64,000 nt of DNA from Thermothelomyces thermophilus ATCC 42464 (GCF_000226095.1 NC_016476.1:1054001-1118000), one strand, 5' to 3'. Shown: positions 32,679-44,761, numbered from the stretch's first letter. The notes: generated by a model not told the origin, from the sequence alone. Numbers and translations are program-made.

Positions 32679-33833
32679 TCATACAGACAGGTCTTCGCCC
32701 CAGACCTGCTTGGCAATCTCGACCTCGAGCCGGACCTTGGCCCACTGCTGCTCCTCGGACAGGTCGTTGCCCTCCATCGTCGAGCTGAAACCGCACTGGT
32801 GTGACAGGCACAGCTGGTCGAGACCGCGGGGGCAGAACTTGGCCGCCTCGTTCAGCCGCCTAATGATGGCGTCCTTGTCGTCCAGCTCGGCCTTCTTGCT
32901 CGACATGACGCCGAGCACGACAGTCTTGTTCTCGGGCAGGAACCGCAGCGGCGAGAAGTCGCCGGACCGGGCGTCGTCGTACTCGAGGAAGTAGACATCC
33001 ACGTCGAGCTCCCTGAACAGCACCTCCGCCACGGGCTCATACCCGCCTTCGGCGAACCACTGCGAGCGGAAGTTGCCCCGGCATAGGTGGATGCCGATAA
33101 CCATATCCTTGGGCCGCTGGCTGATGGCCGCGTTGATGAGGGCGGCATACTGCTTGGTCAGCTTCTGGGGATCCTCGCCGTGGCGCTTGGCCGCCTCGGC
33201 GCGCATGCCCGCATCGCACAGGTAGGCCAGGTTGGTGTCGTCAAGCTGGACAAACCGGCAGCCGGCGGCATACAGGTCCGCAATCTCGGCTTGGTACACC
33301 TTGACCAGATCGTCGAAGAAGGGCTCCAGCGTCGGGTACGCCTCGGTCGAGATGGCCTCGCGCCCGCCGCGGAAGTGTACCATGGTCGGGCTGGGAATGC
33401 ACACCTTGGTGGTGATCTTCTTGTCGGAGCCGGCGGCCACTTTCTGCCGGACGCTCTCGACAAACTTGTAGTCCTCGACCTGGATGGGCTGTGGGTGGCC
33501 CAGCTTGCCGACGACCGCCAGTTTGGGCGGTGTCACGCCGTGCGACGTGACATTGGTCGACGACAGGCTGCCGTGGCGCTCGACGCCCGAAAGGTGCTGC
33601 AGGAAGTCGATGTGAAACCACGCCCGGCGGAACTCGCCGTCTGTTACTGACTGCAGGCCGCTGGCGATCTGCTTCTGCACCACCTCTGTGATGTGCTCGT
33701 CCTCAAGCTTGCGCAGGTCGGCAGCCGAAATGGGGGTTGCCGTGTCAAGCGTCTCGCGCGCGCGAAGAATCGGCTGCGGGCGGAGGAATGAGCCGACGTG
33801 ATCAGCGCGGTAGACTCCTGCGGGAAGCGGCAT
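32679..33833 (-). CDS. MetE-like cobalamin-independent methyltransferase (C-terminal domain only)
   Basis: 384-aa, intron-free TIM-barrel enzyme related to the catalytic half of methionine synthase MetE (bacterial YxjG/YxjH group). These proteins move a methyl group to a thiol such as homocysteine. The N-terminal DHVGSFLRP is typical. The zinc ligands of MetE are matched: His249 and Cys251 in GIHLCRGN, Glu284 in YFLEYDD, and Cys347 in SHQCGFSS. QLDDTN (196-201) fits the substrate-binding QIDEP loop. The N-terminal folate-binding half of true MetE is absent, so the methyl donor may not be the polyglutamyl folate. The ATG at 33833 has a good context (CGACCATGCC). Fungi also have a full MetE elsewhere, so this is probably an accessory enzyme. 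Lack of introns would fit bacterial origin but does not prove it. Confidence 0.9.
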   Translation of the reverse strand: MPLPAGVYRADHVGSFLRPQPILRARETLDTATPISAADLRKLEDEHITEVVQKQIASGLQSVTDGEFRRAWFHIDFLQHLSGVERHGSLSSTNVTSHGVTPPKLAVVGKLGHPQPIQVEDYKFVESVRQKVAAGSDKKITTKVCIPSPTMVHFRGGREAISTEAYPTLEPFFDDLVKVYQAEIADLYAAGCRFVQLDDTNLAYLCDAGMRAEAAKRHGEDPQKLTKQYAALINAAISQRPKDMVIGIHLCRGNFRSQWFAEGGYEPVAEVLFRELDVDVYFLEYDDARSGDFSPLRFLPENKTVVLGVMSSKKAELDDKDAIIRRLNEAAKFCPRGLDQLCLSHQCGFSSTMEGNDLSEEQQWAKVRLEVEIAKQVWGEDLSV

Positions 33834-35458
33834 GGTCGCGACTGAGGGGTGTGTCTAGGTTTGGTGGCTCGTGGTTGGTCGTGGCCGAGGTGGTGCTGCT
33901 CCGAGTGTCTCGCGGAAAGGAGGAGTGGTGAAACTCGGGTCAAGTAAGACGCGGATCGGTACGCTGCGGGCCGAGCAATTCGGTCCGCTAATAATGTCTT
34001 CTTGTGCGGCGGATCGGGGAACAAAAGAGTGCTGAGTGCGACACACAAATGAAGCGTGCGTCGGAGCTTTGGAGACCAGTTCCGAACCTTCGGGATCGCC
34101 AAATCACAACGGTCCCTTGTCCTGTGAAACCGTCGAGACGCAGGGACGTACGGAGTACGCCTTTTGTTTTGATTGAAAGTAGGGGTGAAGGTGGTGATGG
34201 CGCCGAGCTGCCGGATGGGCGCAGCGAGCTATAAAGTATCCGACAAGCCTAGTACCACCGTGCCACCCCTCAAGACCCTCGAAGCATTGAGTCCCTCATC
34301 GAAACCGTAATCGGCGTGGTGGAGGTCCGTTTTGCTGCAAAACCTGATGCAAAGCACCCACTGTGCCACGCGCGGCAGTGACAATACCCCATTTCGTTTG
34401 CTTGTCTTCGACGAATTGCGCGGGGTTATTGGCGCGGCGACGCTTGGTGATGCGGGGCACCGGCGCGCTCCGGAGAAACAGATTCCCCCGCCGGCAACGA
34501 CACCCGGTTGTTCGACTTGGTGTCTAGGCGGAAGCTTGGCCGTCTTGCCGACACGCGACGCGCTCGCTCGAAGACACGAAGGCTGGGAGGAGCCAGGGCT
34601 GGGCGGCAGTTGTCTCGCTCGAGCCGTGACCAGTTGGCTTGGCCAATGCCAGCTGTCTGCCAGGTGGCGGACAGTTGGTGTGGTTCCACATTGAACGTTT
34701 TCTGGGAAGGGGGAAGCTACAAAACCCGTCGTTCTTTTTCGGACCAACGGGAAAGAATAAGAACAATTTCGCTGCTGGTCAACGAAAGTCGTTAGAAGTA
34801 CCTATCTCTACATAAACCTAGTAGCGCATGCTGTGCTGTACTTTATCTCAACGTGCTCGAATTAATCACCGACCTTACGGCCCGTTTAAGGTGCCCCAAG
34901 TCAAAAAAGGCTGTGTGACCGGTGCCAAGTTCCAGCCGGCCAGCTGAGGATCGTCGCGGCGCTCCCCGAAAGCGGCGGTGTATTTGTCTCGCTCTGCTGC
35001 CCATCGCTGGCATATTTCGAGTAATGGGCCAAAGGCCCCCTGAAGATCACCGCAAGGTTGGATGATGTTGCCGCCTGGACCCCACTTTCCATTTCGAGAT
35101 TTCTAGGATTCCAAGCACAGGCAGCAAATTGTGCGCGTCACACTGCAAAAGGAGGGCACTCGAGTTCGCAGCTTCTGCCTGAGCATGTTGCGGGAGATTA
35201 TGAAATTATTTACAAACTCGAGCTATTGACCCGAGGAAAGACGAAAGGAAAGAAGAGGCATAGCGCGTACCATATCTCTATACACATATACTCCCGCCAA
35301 ATCAAACGCTACATTGTTGTAATTAGATTCTTCTGAGCACATCCAACCAGCACCTGTCGCGAAGTCATCTGTATGCAATTCTTGGATTTGACTAGTACTG
35401 AAAATGACAGCAAACAAATGCATGGATGAACGGCCACGCCGCCCTGCTACCCAAAGAT
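33834..35458. other. Intergenic, no confident gene
   Basis: Promoter side of the MetE-like gene and 3' side of the sugar transporter. One TACGGAGTA word lies at 34149. The overlapping frames at 34229-34795 on both strands are not protein-like. Confidence 0.4.
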
Positions 35459-37189
35459 TTACACAGCGGCCTCGCCCTGCTTGAGATCGGTCGGGTGGCT
35501 GGCAGCGAAGGTCGTGGTGGGCTTCCACTTGGCCGAAGTGCGCGGGGTGGTCTCCTCCATCATCTTGTCAACCTGCTCAAGAGACAGACCCTTGGTCTCG
35601 GGCACGAGGAAGTAGGTGTAGACAAAGGCGCAAGTGCAGAGGCCGCCCCATACGAAGAACACGGACGACTTCATGTTGCCGCGGTCCTCGCCGACCATGT
35701 AGGGCGTGATGACGGCGATGATGGTGTTCCACAACCAGTTCGAGGCGGTCGAGAGGCCGACACCACGCGAGCGGATGGGAAGAGGGAAGATCTCGCCAAT
35801 CACGATCCAGGCGCCGGGGCCCCAGGTCGAGGCGAAGAAGAAGATGAAGATGGCGATGAAAGCAATCTGGGCGTTAACAGCAGAGATGTTGTTGGCGAGA
35901 GTGGCTTCCGGGTCGTCCGCTGTCGGGGCCGGGTGGGTATGGTTGAAGCCGACGGTGACACCGACGATGGCGACGAGGAACTGGCAGATAAGCATGCCCA
36001 GAGCACCCCAGAACAGGATGGTACGACGACCGAACCTCTCGACGGTGTAGAAGGAGATAGGGGTCGAGAAGACGTTGATGATGGTGAAGACCATGGACAT
36101 GAGGAACGGGTCGTCAATGGCGCCCGTGGACTTGAGGAACGGAGTCGAGTAGTAGAAGATGAAGTTGACACCGGTCCATTGCTGCATCATCTGCAGGGAA
36201 GTGCCGAGGATGGTCTTGCGCAGGTTCGAATTGGCCTTGAAGAGCGAGCCCTTGAAGCAGTTGGCCCAGCTGCCGAACCAGGTGGTGGAGGGAATGAGCT
36301 GACGCTCGTACTCCTCGTTGGCGACGATCTCAGCGAGTTCGACCTGGATGTATTCCGAGTCCTCGGGCTGGCCGCGGAGGCGCGAGAGGGCGCTGGTCGC
36401 ATCCGCGAGCCTACCCCTCTTGACGAAGTAGCGAGGCGAGTCGGGAAGGCAGAGAAGACCGCCGCCCAGGATGAGGGCCCAGATGAACTGGATGCCGATG
36501 GGGATGCGGTATTGGCCGGTATCCTGGCGGTTCTGGGTACCGTACACAACGCAGGACGCAAGCATGAGACCAATCGTGATGCAGAACTGGTAGCCCGCGA
36601 CCAAGGCGCCACGGACCTTGCGAGGGCACTATTACGGGGCCAATTGTCAGCATTCGGGGAGCGAGAGCGGGGTGGTGGTTTTCGAGGAGCTTACAATCTC
36701 GGACATGTACAGAATGACGATGGCGGACTCGAAGCCGACGCCAATACCGGCAATAAGACGACCGGCGACAATGGCACCGAGAGCGTTGCCGAGACCAGTG
36801 ATAATCTGGATAACGCAGCCGATAATGTAGATGAGACAGCCGAGGATGACAGTGTACTTGCGGCCGATGAAGTCGGCGAGGTCACCGGCGATGAGGGCGC
36901 CGAAGAAGGTACCGCAGGACAGGATAGAGACGATCAGCGAGCTGTGCGACTCGCTAATCGCATCCTTGCCGGCACCCTCGACGGCATTGATGAAGAGCTT
37001 GGAGGCGAGGACGCCGTTGATGTAACCGGAATCGTAACCGAAGAAGATACCACCGAAGGACGCGAAGGCGCAGATCAGGTATGCCTTCCAGGTAACTGGA
37101 GCCTCAATCTTCTCAACATCCTGAGTTGTCGCCAGGTTGCCCACGTGGGCAGCTACCGGGCCCGTGGCCTCCTTCTCGCTCGAGGACAT
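35459..37189 (-). CDS. Hexose transporter (MFS sugar porter family)
   Basis: Plasma-membrane sugar importer, 12 helices, 554 aa. Exons 37189-36695 and 36628-35459; the intron at 36694-36629 (GTAAGC..ATAG) is in phase 0 and joins YMSEI to CPRKVRGA. Family signatures: FGGIFFGYDSG in TM1, DFIGRK (107-111) between TM2 and TM3, GRLIAGIGVGF, PDSPR (227-231, usual PESPR), QQWTGVNFIFYYS (314-326) in TM7, and VPETKGLSLEQVD near the C-terminus. The QQWTGVNFI form and short N-terminus resemble high-affinity glucose transporters of filamentous fungi. Substrate and affinity are inferred from resemblance only. The long antisense frame over this gene is a by-product of codon bias. Confidence 0.94.
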
Positions 37190-40100
37190 GGTGTTTGTGG
37201 ATGGGTGCCCTTTCTTGTCGATGATGCGTTTTAAGATCGAGAAAAGGGATGCAAGGGAAAAGAGGAACAAGATCGGCGGGGGGGAGGGAAGGAGCGGGAG
37301 AGAAGTACAGATATACCCAAGTAAAGAGCGGCACCAAGGGAGCGGCTTGGATGAAAACGAGGGTGGATGGTGATCAAAAGTGGCACCGTTGCAGCAACCC
37401 CGGGGCAAACGAAAGTCGCATCTCGAGAACCCTCGCCCGTTCGTGCACGACCAAAAAGTGCAGGCAAGCCGCGGTGGTGGCTGTAGCTGACCACTCAAAG
37501 CACGGCGAGGCTCGATTAGCCCCGACTTGGCACAACGTGCTTGGGGAATTTCGCCGCTGTCCCGCCGGATCGAATGCAGCAGGGGGGGAATGCGGGGCTC
37601 CACTGGGCACTTTAGCCCCACGGGGATTGGACCATGCAGAATACCGCCGAGCATCTGCGGCGCCCCCTTGGCTTGCTGCAACGTCTGGCCTCCGGGAAGG
37701 AACTGGCAGGGGCCCGGCTGCCCAAAAACCTACCAATCTCCGGGGTCGCGCCTCCAGCTACAGCTCCACCAAGCACGAGCGACCGGTGCAACAGAACGAA
37801 TCCGTCCCTCCAGAAACCTCCAGCAAACCACCTCTCCGCTCCGGGGTGCTCCGGGGTGCTCCAGATTCTACCGGAAGGGCCGATCTGGAGTCTTCCCCCC
37901 TCCCCCATGGGGTGGCACGGTGGCCAGACAACGCCAGACCAACGAAGGCCAACACCCAACTAGTGGTTCGCTGCCTGCACAAGGCACGAGTGCTCGACTG
38001 AGCGCACTGCAAATTGACCGAGTCGGTCCGGACGGGGGAAGCGTTACATGTATTTGCCGCCATCCCGAGATCCGCCTTCGATTCGCTGGTACACTCGGTT
38101 CAGAGGTTTTTGCACAATCAAACGGCCAGCCAATTGCATTAATTTACCGACAATACGGAGTGTACTACGGAGTACATGGACTAGTAAGGTATGTATGTAC
38201 TGCTGCTGTCCGCTTGCAATGGAGGGCGCGTTGTGCTCAACGCGGCCAAGCAGTACTTGGTACGGAAGCAGTGTAATTTAAAAAATCCTGCAACGAGACG
38301 GGATCTCGAAGCCCACATCCCGTCCAAGATGTTCCCCGACATCGAGCCGAAACAGTTTTGCAGAAGAGGGTAGGTAGTTTCCAACCGCGTCTGGTCTTCG
38401 CATTCCTATGTATGCATGTACATCCACGCGCAACCACAGTGCATCCTGCCGGTTGCGTTTTCCCAAATGAAAGAGATTACGGACTACACATCTCGTACTC
38501 GATTCCTCGGATGGCCCGGTATGGGGCGTGTTCTCACCCCAGTGTTAGAGCAGGCAAGTACGCATTGCAGGCCATCCAGCGCGTGATCACCAAATCTTGT
38601 TACCCAGTACCCAACACCAACCGCGCCACCCTTTCATTCTTCAGCTCTTTCTGGTCTCTACGGCCGCATGACGGACTTCGTGGCGTGTGTATTGCTCATA
38701 CACTGATGAATCGCACCACCAACGGTTGGGTTCGGCGTTTGGCGCGACGATACTCCGTATATTCATAAAAAAAAAAAATTCGGGCCATGAAGCAACACAG
38801 TCGGCGCCGGGCGGCGCCGGTCACCTGACCCGCCGACAACAATCCTGTTCGCCTTCTCCGTGCACAGGGGCGCTGGGCTGGCAGGGACCCGGCGGCTAAA
38901 AACGGTCCTTTTCTGGGGCGCCTAACGTGAGCTAGCCCGACTAAAATTCTTGAGCTGGCCGCCGCGATCTCGGGGCCCCACAGATTCGCAGAATCTTGGA
39001 AGTTATGGAAGCTTCGTTCTCGATTGTTTGCTTGCTGGGATGCCCATTTGAACTGCCACTGCCACCCCAATGGCCGGCGTGCCTTTCTCGCCGGCCGCTG
39101 AATTTCTGGGGAGGTGGCCTAGTGTACGCTAGATCATCGTGCAATTATCATGCGTGGCTCTCTCCTGGGGTAATGGGGTAATGTGAGGAAGGCCTCCCCG
39201 CGGTCCTCTCAATTGGAGAAAATTCGCCGGGGAAGCGGGTCTGACCCGAATAGTGTAAGGCCCCACACTTTGTACATTCCTGGAAAGTTCGATTTTGCCC
39301 ACTTTGTGCCCACTTCCACGCCGTACCGCGCAGTCTCATTCTATCTAATTACATCCTTTTTTGCCACTTACACCAGGCATCGGGTACACGCAGCGTGTAC
39401 CGCAATGCACCGCTAAGTTGTCGCGACTTCACGTGGAAGGAAAAAATTTTTTTCCCGACTTGATCCAACTGACAATTTTCTTAGCTTTCAACTCCTTGTC
39501 GATACACTACCCGCGTTTACACGCTTAGCTGAAAGTGTGCTGTGTGGGATTCGTATGCTGGTAGGTACCTTGGGTGCAGTACTATACCTGGGATAGATCT
39601 CACCACCTACTGCTTCAGCTCGTCCGACTACAATCTGAGTTTCAGGTCCTGCTCGAAAAGCCAATCGGGCATTTCTTCAAGCGAGTACACAGATTAGCTC
39701 TCGTGCACTGTCTGTCTCGTCTCTACACTACAATAGTGAACCAATTTTCCACGAGTTGAGGAGACACCGATAGAAGCGAACAATCTTCATGGGCTTCGTG
39801 TCGACCCTGCTCGCCTTCAAAGTTTTTTGTAGTCTGTTGGGGGCGCTGCCAAGTTAGGTAAAGAAACCGCCGTCGTCTCCGCATAGAAGGATCACAAGGT
39901 TGCTGGCGCGGTTGGGGATCGGGCCGAAGTCGTCTCCGCAATCGCGCATCATGTGGGCTGCGTTAGCTGTTTTGGAATCCGAGTCAGACAATCGAAGGAC
40001 GAAAGCGACCCCAGTCCCCAGCAGAGAGGGCGCGTCATCGCCTCGGAAGGCCACAGAGATCCTTGTCAGGCCGGGCACTAAAATACGGATAGTTTCACGT

Positions 40101-42331
40101 GCTCTTTTCGGCCTGGCCGCGGCTATCACTCACCAAAATAGCTTCTTCCAATAAGCATTTCTTTTCGAAGCAGTTCTCATTTCAGTCTGTCTACCCAGCT
40201 GATAGTCTCGTTCTTTTTTTGATAACCGAGAGTTCCGTCTTTCTGTACACAAGCAGTGACAGACTGGCGAGATCGTGAAAGCTTCTTTCTTTGCCCTGTT
40301 CGGCCTCTCTCGGTCACCTACAGGGTCACGCGGGATCTTTCCCGGCATTCTCTGCCGGTGGCGTTCGTTTTAGCTTCTCGTTACGTGTACATATGTACAT
40401 ACATACCACACTCCCTCCGTTGGCTAGTATAAGTACACTTGGCCTACTCCGTAGCATACTTTTGTGCATGCATACAGACACCAGTCGTCCTCCTGCGTCA
40501 AAGTTTGTAGAATCATTGAGGAGTCCTTGGCAGTCGAAATCATGGCCGCGGGCGGCGCCAAGTCGGGCGCCATATTGCCATTGCAGGGGATGAAAAGCTT
40601 GGCCCTGGTACATATACTAATGAAGCTTGAACGCCGAGGCGGTTAGCGAGGCTGCTGAGGCTGGGGAAACCCAAGCCTCAAACAAAAGGCGGAAAGTCTG
40701 GTGCCCTTCGTGCCGTCGGTAACCCTAAGCGTGGGGTACGTATGTACATAGAGTACATACATCAGCCCAGAAGGTTGGTATACCGCGGCGACTATTCCGC
40801 ACAAAGTAGTGTTTGTATGAATTACTTGCGGTGTGCTGTATGTATGTATGTATGTACGTCTGTACGTACATGCGTGGCATACTCGCGTGCGAAATGTACT
40901 TGATACACCTCGTTTGTTTGGGACATGGCACCGTAAGCATCAGCAGCAAACAGAAGCCAGACCCGCAAGTTTCGAATATTCTCTGCATCTCCCCAAGCGC
41001 TGAGAGCTGCAACACACACCAGACGGTCACGAGTTCGCCAGAAAGAACGTGGTAGAACTAATGCAGCCGCTGCGAGACGCCAAGGCAAAAAAAAGTGATG
41101 TTTCTTGACTTTACAGCAGCGTCTTTCCTTTCCTCAGCTGTCTTCTGTTCAGTACTGGCCTTGGCTGCTTGGGACCTTAGTGAACTGAAGTGTATGTACA
41201 TACCTCGCAAGTGAACAGGGTCCCTTCCACTGCTTGATTTAGGAACTTGTTGCCCCCAAGTCAGCAGTTGCTTTTTGCGGCTGGCTTGTCAATTGATCAT
41301 TGGCCGCTACCAACGCCGCTGGGCCATCCTTAGGATTTACTGTGTAGGCCAGGTCTCGGGAAGCCCGGGCCGCGTGCATCTGCATTGGCGGGGGCGACTC
41401 AAACACGCAGCATGGTTTCAGCGAAACCAATTTTCCGGTGTCCTGGATTCATTCGGCGGCCCGAAAGGCCCGCCTGAGTCGCATAGGGTTGGGATGCAAC
41501 AGAACAGTACCGACGCCTCGGGTCATGTGATCATCACGTTCTCTACCCTGCTTGTCAAGAAATTGCGTTCCCCTAAACCCATGCTGGACTCTCGAAACCT
41601 TTCGCCCTCTTACCTAGCGCGAGGGCAGGTGACCATTTCCATCAGTGGAAGCGGCATGTTTTTTGCTTGGTTAGGGTCTGTGATGACGTGCCCATGTCTT
41701 ACATCCGCGGGATCCTACAGGTATCTTACAGGTTTCAACAAGATGGGAAGGAGGACCGACGAATATGTACGGAATACTTCCACACCAAACGGAATGACGA
41801 CGAACGCATGCGAGGGGATGCACTTCGTACAATTCGCTCATGGGCGACGGATGTGGTCACGTTTCTCAACCTCGACCACACACCCTCATGTCTCGGCAAG
41901 CCAGGTCGGCCAAAATACGAGACTAGCGCGTAGAATTTGCCTGAGACTGACTACATAGGCACTCCTTAACAACAAGCTCGTGATGGCACTAAGGTAAGGT
42001 ACCTTGACGTTTGGCAAGGAGCGCATCATCGCATTTTTTTTTTTTTTTTGCTTCATCGGTCTGCGAACTTCCCGGGAGCATACCATAGTCACTCGCAGAA
42101 GCTTCAGCGGGCAGCAGCAGCGCAAGGATAATCTTGGAGAATCAAGTCCATCTTCGAACCGAAAAACGGTGACGTATTAAGCAACTCAAAAACACCACCC
42201 TAGTAACGCGTAATTAGTGGCACAAATACTTAGGCCTAGGTAGCCTAAGCTCCCCTCTTCCGTCCAGCAAACCACGTCACTTAATTAATTATTGCCATGC
42301 TAATTAGCCCACCTGCACTGATTAATTAGCA
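37190..42331. other. 5-kb intergenic region without recognisable genes
   Basis: The longest gene-free stretch outside the transposons. 37190-37380 is the leader and promoter of the hexose transporter. It holds TACGGAGTA/TACTCCGTA words at 38166, 38751 and 40445, a (TATG)n microsatellite at 40837-40856, and many homopolymer runs (A at 38767-38778, T at 42035-42049). Open frames such as 37527-38276 and 41275-41958 carry no known domain. It may hold non-coding transcripts, but the sequence alone does not show one. Confidence 0.45.
40837..40856 (+). repeat. (TATG)n microsatellite
   Basis: Four to five TATG units running into diverged GTACG units, in a non-coding region. Confidence 0.7.
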
Positions 42332-42641
42332 TCAGTGCAGCTGTCGACCACAAACCACCCACCACCCGCCCAAGCACGCCCCGACGAGCACGAGCACGGC
42401 GCACAGCCTGGGCCACCTCCTGTCCCGATGGACCAGCTCCCGCAGCCGGGCGGCGGCCACCGCCCGGCCAAACAGCTCCTCCTTGGTTGCCCCGCCTCCC
42501 TCCTCCGCCAGCTCGGACAGCTGGCCGGGGAAGGCGGCACCGGTTGGCCGTGCTGGTGTGGAGACCAAGGCGGCCGAGGCCGCGGCCTGGCCGCGCTGTG
42601 GGCGGGTCCTATGTAAGGGGGGCCCATGCGCAGGGTCATCA

Positions 42642-42674
<33 letters not shown>

Positions 42675-42790
42675 GTGTCGTTGGTGGAGTTGCAGCGAGG
42701 ACATGCTTGCGGTGTTCGGGATGGGAAGAGGCACTTGTTGACGTCGAGGTCAGCAGGCAGCTGGATGCGCACGGGGACGATGGGCGCCAT
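42332..42790 (-). CDS. Small hypothetical protein, CxxC motif, poly-Ala, C-terminal membrane helix
   Basis: 152 aa from a true ATG at 42790. The N-terminus MAPIVPVRIQLPADLDVNKC is followed by QACPRCNSTND, a CxxC pair. Then comes a run of about eleven Ala encoded by a GCC repeat (plus-strand GGC at 42640-42672) and a Pro/Arg-rich middle. Near the end WPRLCAVLVLVGACLGGWWVVCG is a likely transmembrane helix, so it may be tail-anchored. No family is recognised. The helix and the ordered N-terminus argue for a gene; the repeat-rich middle argues for caution. Confidence 0.5.
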
Positions 42791-44326
42791 CGCGTTTCGA
42801 GGCTTTTTTTTTTGGTAGTTTCAAAAACAGGCACGCGATGGCTGGGAGAGGGTCTGTTGATGTCCTGCTGGCTTTGGTTGTGACCAGCTGAGTCGTTGAC
42901 AAGCTTGTGCTGTTGTAACCAAACGTGAGCGCCTTATCTTAGCTTTCGTAGCAACAAGACATGGGCAATCTGTTTATTCACGGCCGACAATCGAGGGGTT
43001 TGAATACAGGCAGCCGTTAGTACCTAAGGTGCCTCAGGTATGGGCCCCGTCTGCGTAAGCTAAGTGACGTCCCCCCTCAGACGCGCTCCATGGTTGGAGC
43101 CAACGATTAGCGCTGAGTCAGTATCAAGCGATCAAGCTAGTGCTTTTTTGACATGAGTTGCCAAATCGGAACTCGTTTTCGTGGCCGATAATAGCTTTTC
43201 GGTTTGGGTGGTAATATATCTAGAACACTACACCTTTTTGATTGTGGAGGCTCTTTTCACGGTTGCATCTTTGCTAAAGTAATTCTAAAAATACGAAAAA
43301 GTAAAGAAAAGAGGAGAAGTAGAAAAAACGAGTGCTGCCTGTGCTGCCTGTGCCGTTGCATTACGCAACCTCATTAGCAGGATGGACTGGGTTCGAGGCG
43401 GTTGCCAATCCGAAGTTGCCAATGTGAAGGATCGAAACGAAAGCTGAGCCACGTCCTGTTGGACTAGCTCCAGGCTGTTCCTCTGTTTCAGTCAAGTGGG
43501 ACTGAGCCGTAAACTTAAAGTATTACAGGATGGCTGAGCTGGGATGAGGTAACCCAGGAAGTAAACGGTTATGAAGGCTGGAAATTGGTCATTGAGGGAG
43601 TGGTTTCGAATTGGGAAACTTGCTAGCAATGGGAAAATGTGCCCTTGTATGAGTACAAAATGTCGTGCATGCTTTGCGAGAAAGAGCCGGCAGTGAAAGC
43701 AGCCGCCTTCTCTAGCAACCAAGTAGAGAGTAATTTGAAGGCCCCCTCCTCGGGGCAATGAAGAGTACCTAAGGGAAGCGGAAGGAAAGTGGTTCAGGAT
43801 ACCGTTTTCAGGAAACTCTGAGGGGAAAAATCGAATCGAATCGGTTAGAGAGAGCGCGCGCAGGTAATGAACAGGGATCAGTATTCTAGAAAATAACCTT
43901 TTGTCCGGCCCATTACCTCCAGGATAACCATGACATAAACGCATTTATACGATTTTTCCAGGGAAATGAAAGCCAACTGCCCATACCGCTACCTTTGGGC
44001 AGTTGCTTCTAGAGTTTCGTATTATTACTTACATTGTTTACACGCTCTGGGTGTTATAGCCAAACGGTCACGATAGACAAAGAATCCGATAATTAAGGGC
44101 AAGAAGATGATCGACTGTTATAACTCTGATGACGATATCTCTCTTACTCAACCAAAGAAGCGAGAAGGCCTCATGAAACCGAAAAGATCTCAACCGTGAA
44201 TCCACTCCCTTTCTTTACCCGCTGGTATAATCTCCGCAAGAGGTCTCAAGCAAGGACAGCGAGAGCCAGAGTCTCAATCTCGCGGGGATCCCACCTAAGT
44301 CCTAAGTGAGGACGCAAATGCCGCTC
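42791..44326. other. Intergenic, no gene seen
   Basis: 1.5 kb. The minus frame at 43492-43944 shows no domain. The stretch 43200-43330 is A-rich. Confidence 0.4.
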
Positions 44327-44761
44327 TCAGATCCAGTTCCAAGTGCCGCCGATGACGCCGACAGAGAGATCCGCGAGCGCCTGGAAAGCGGCCGGGCTGA
44401 GGTCGAGGTCGCCCGAGTTGCAGGCCACGCAGCGGTCAACGACGGTGACGTCGACCGACCTGCCCGCGTAGGAGGCGCGCAGGCGGCGGCCGCAGAGGGG
44501 GTTGTTGTTGGGGTTGCCGTTGGGCGTGGAGGGATCGAAGTCGGCGTGGCTGAGGGCGACGACCAGGTCGCCGTCGCCGTTGCTATGGCCGCAGGCGCCC
44601 AGGCCGGGATTGTAGTAGGTGAAGCGGCCGGAGGTGAGGACGGCGCGCTTGGTCGGGTTGGCAGCCTCCGGAGCGCCGTTAGTGTTAATCGGGGTTGCCG
44701 TGACGGCGCCCAAGATGGTGGTTGAGAGGGCGAGGAGGGGAGTGAAAGTCGGAACGAGCAT
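44327..44761 (-). CDS. Secreted RlpA-like double-psi beta-barrel protein
   Basis: 144 aa from ATG 44761. A signal peptide (about 1-22, LLALSTTILGAVTATP) is followed by a short pro-segment ending in Lys-Arg (38-39), a likely Kex2 site. The mature domain is a single DPBB barrel: GRFTYYNPGLGACG (45-58), LVVALSHADFD, NPLCGRRL (87-94), VDVTVVDRCVAC (103-114) and DLDLSPAAF. Four cysteines (57, 90, 111, 114) fit the two usual disulfides. Fungal proteins of this fold include expansin-like and cerato-type wall proteins. There is no second carbohydrate-binding domain, so it is probably a small extracellular wall- or host-associated protein. Enzyme activity cannot be inferred. Confidence 0.9.
   Translation of the reverse strand: MLVPTFTPLLALSTTILGAVTATPINTNGAPEAANPTKRAVLTSGRFTYYNPGLGACGHSNGDGDLVVALSHADFDPSTPNGNPNNNPLCGRRLRASYAGRSVDVTVVDRCVACNSGDLDLSPAAFQALADLSVGVIGGTWNWI

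Noticed and set aside
35426-37234. Very long (about 600-codon) plus-strand open frame
   Set aside because: It is antisense to the hexose transporter. Its Asp/Glu/Gly-rich product is typical of the complement of GC-rich membrane-protein codons.
41275-41958. 227-codon open frame
   Set aside because: Irregular composition, no motif, and no splice or context support.
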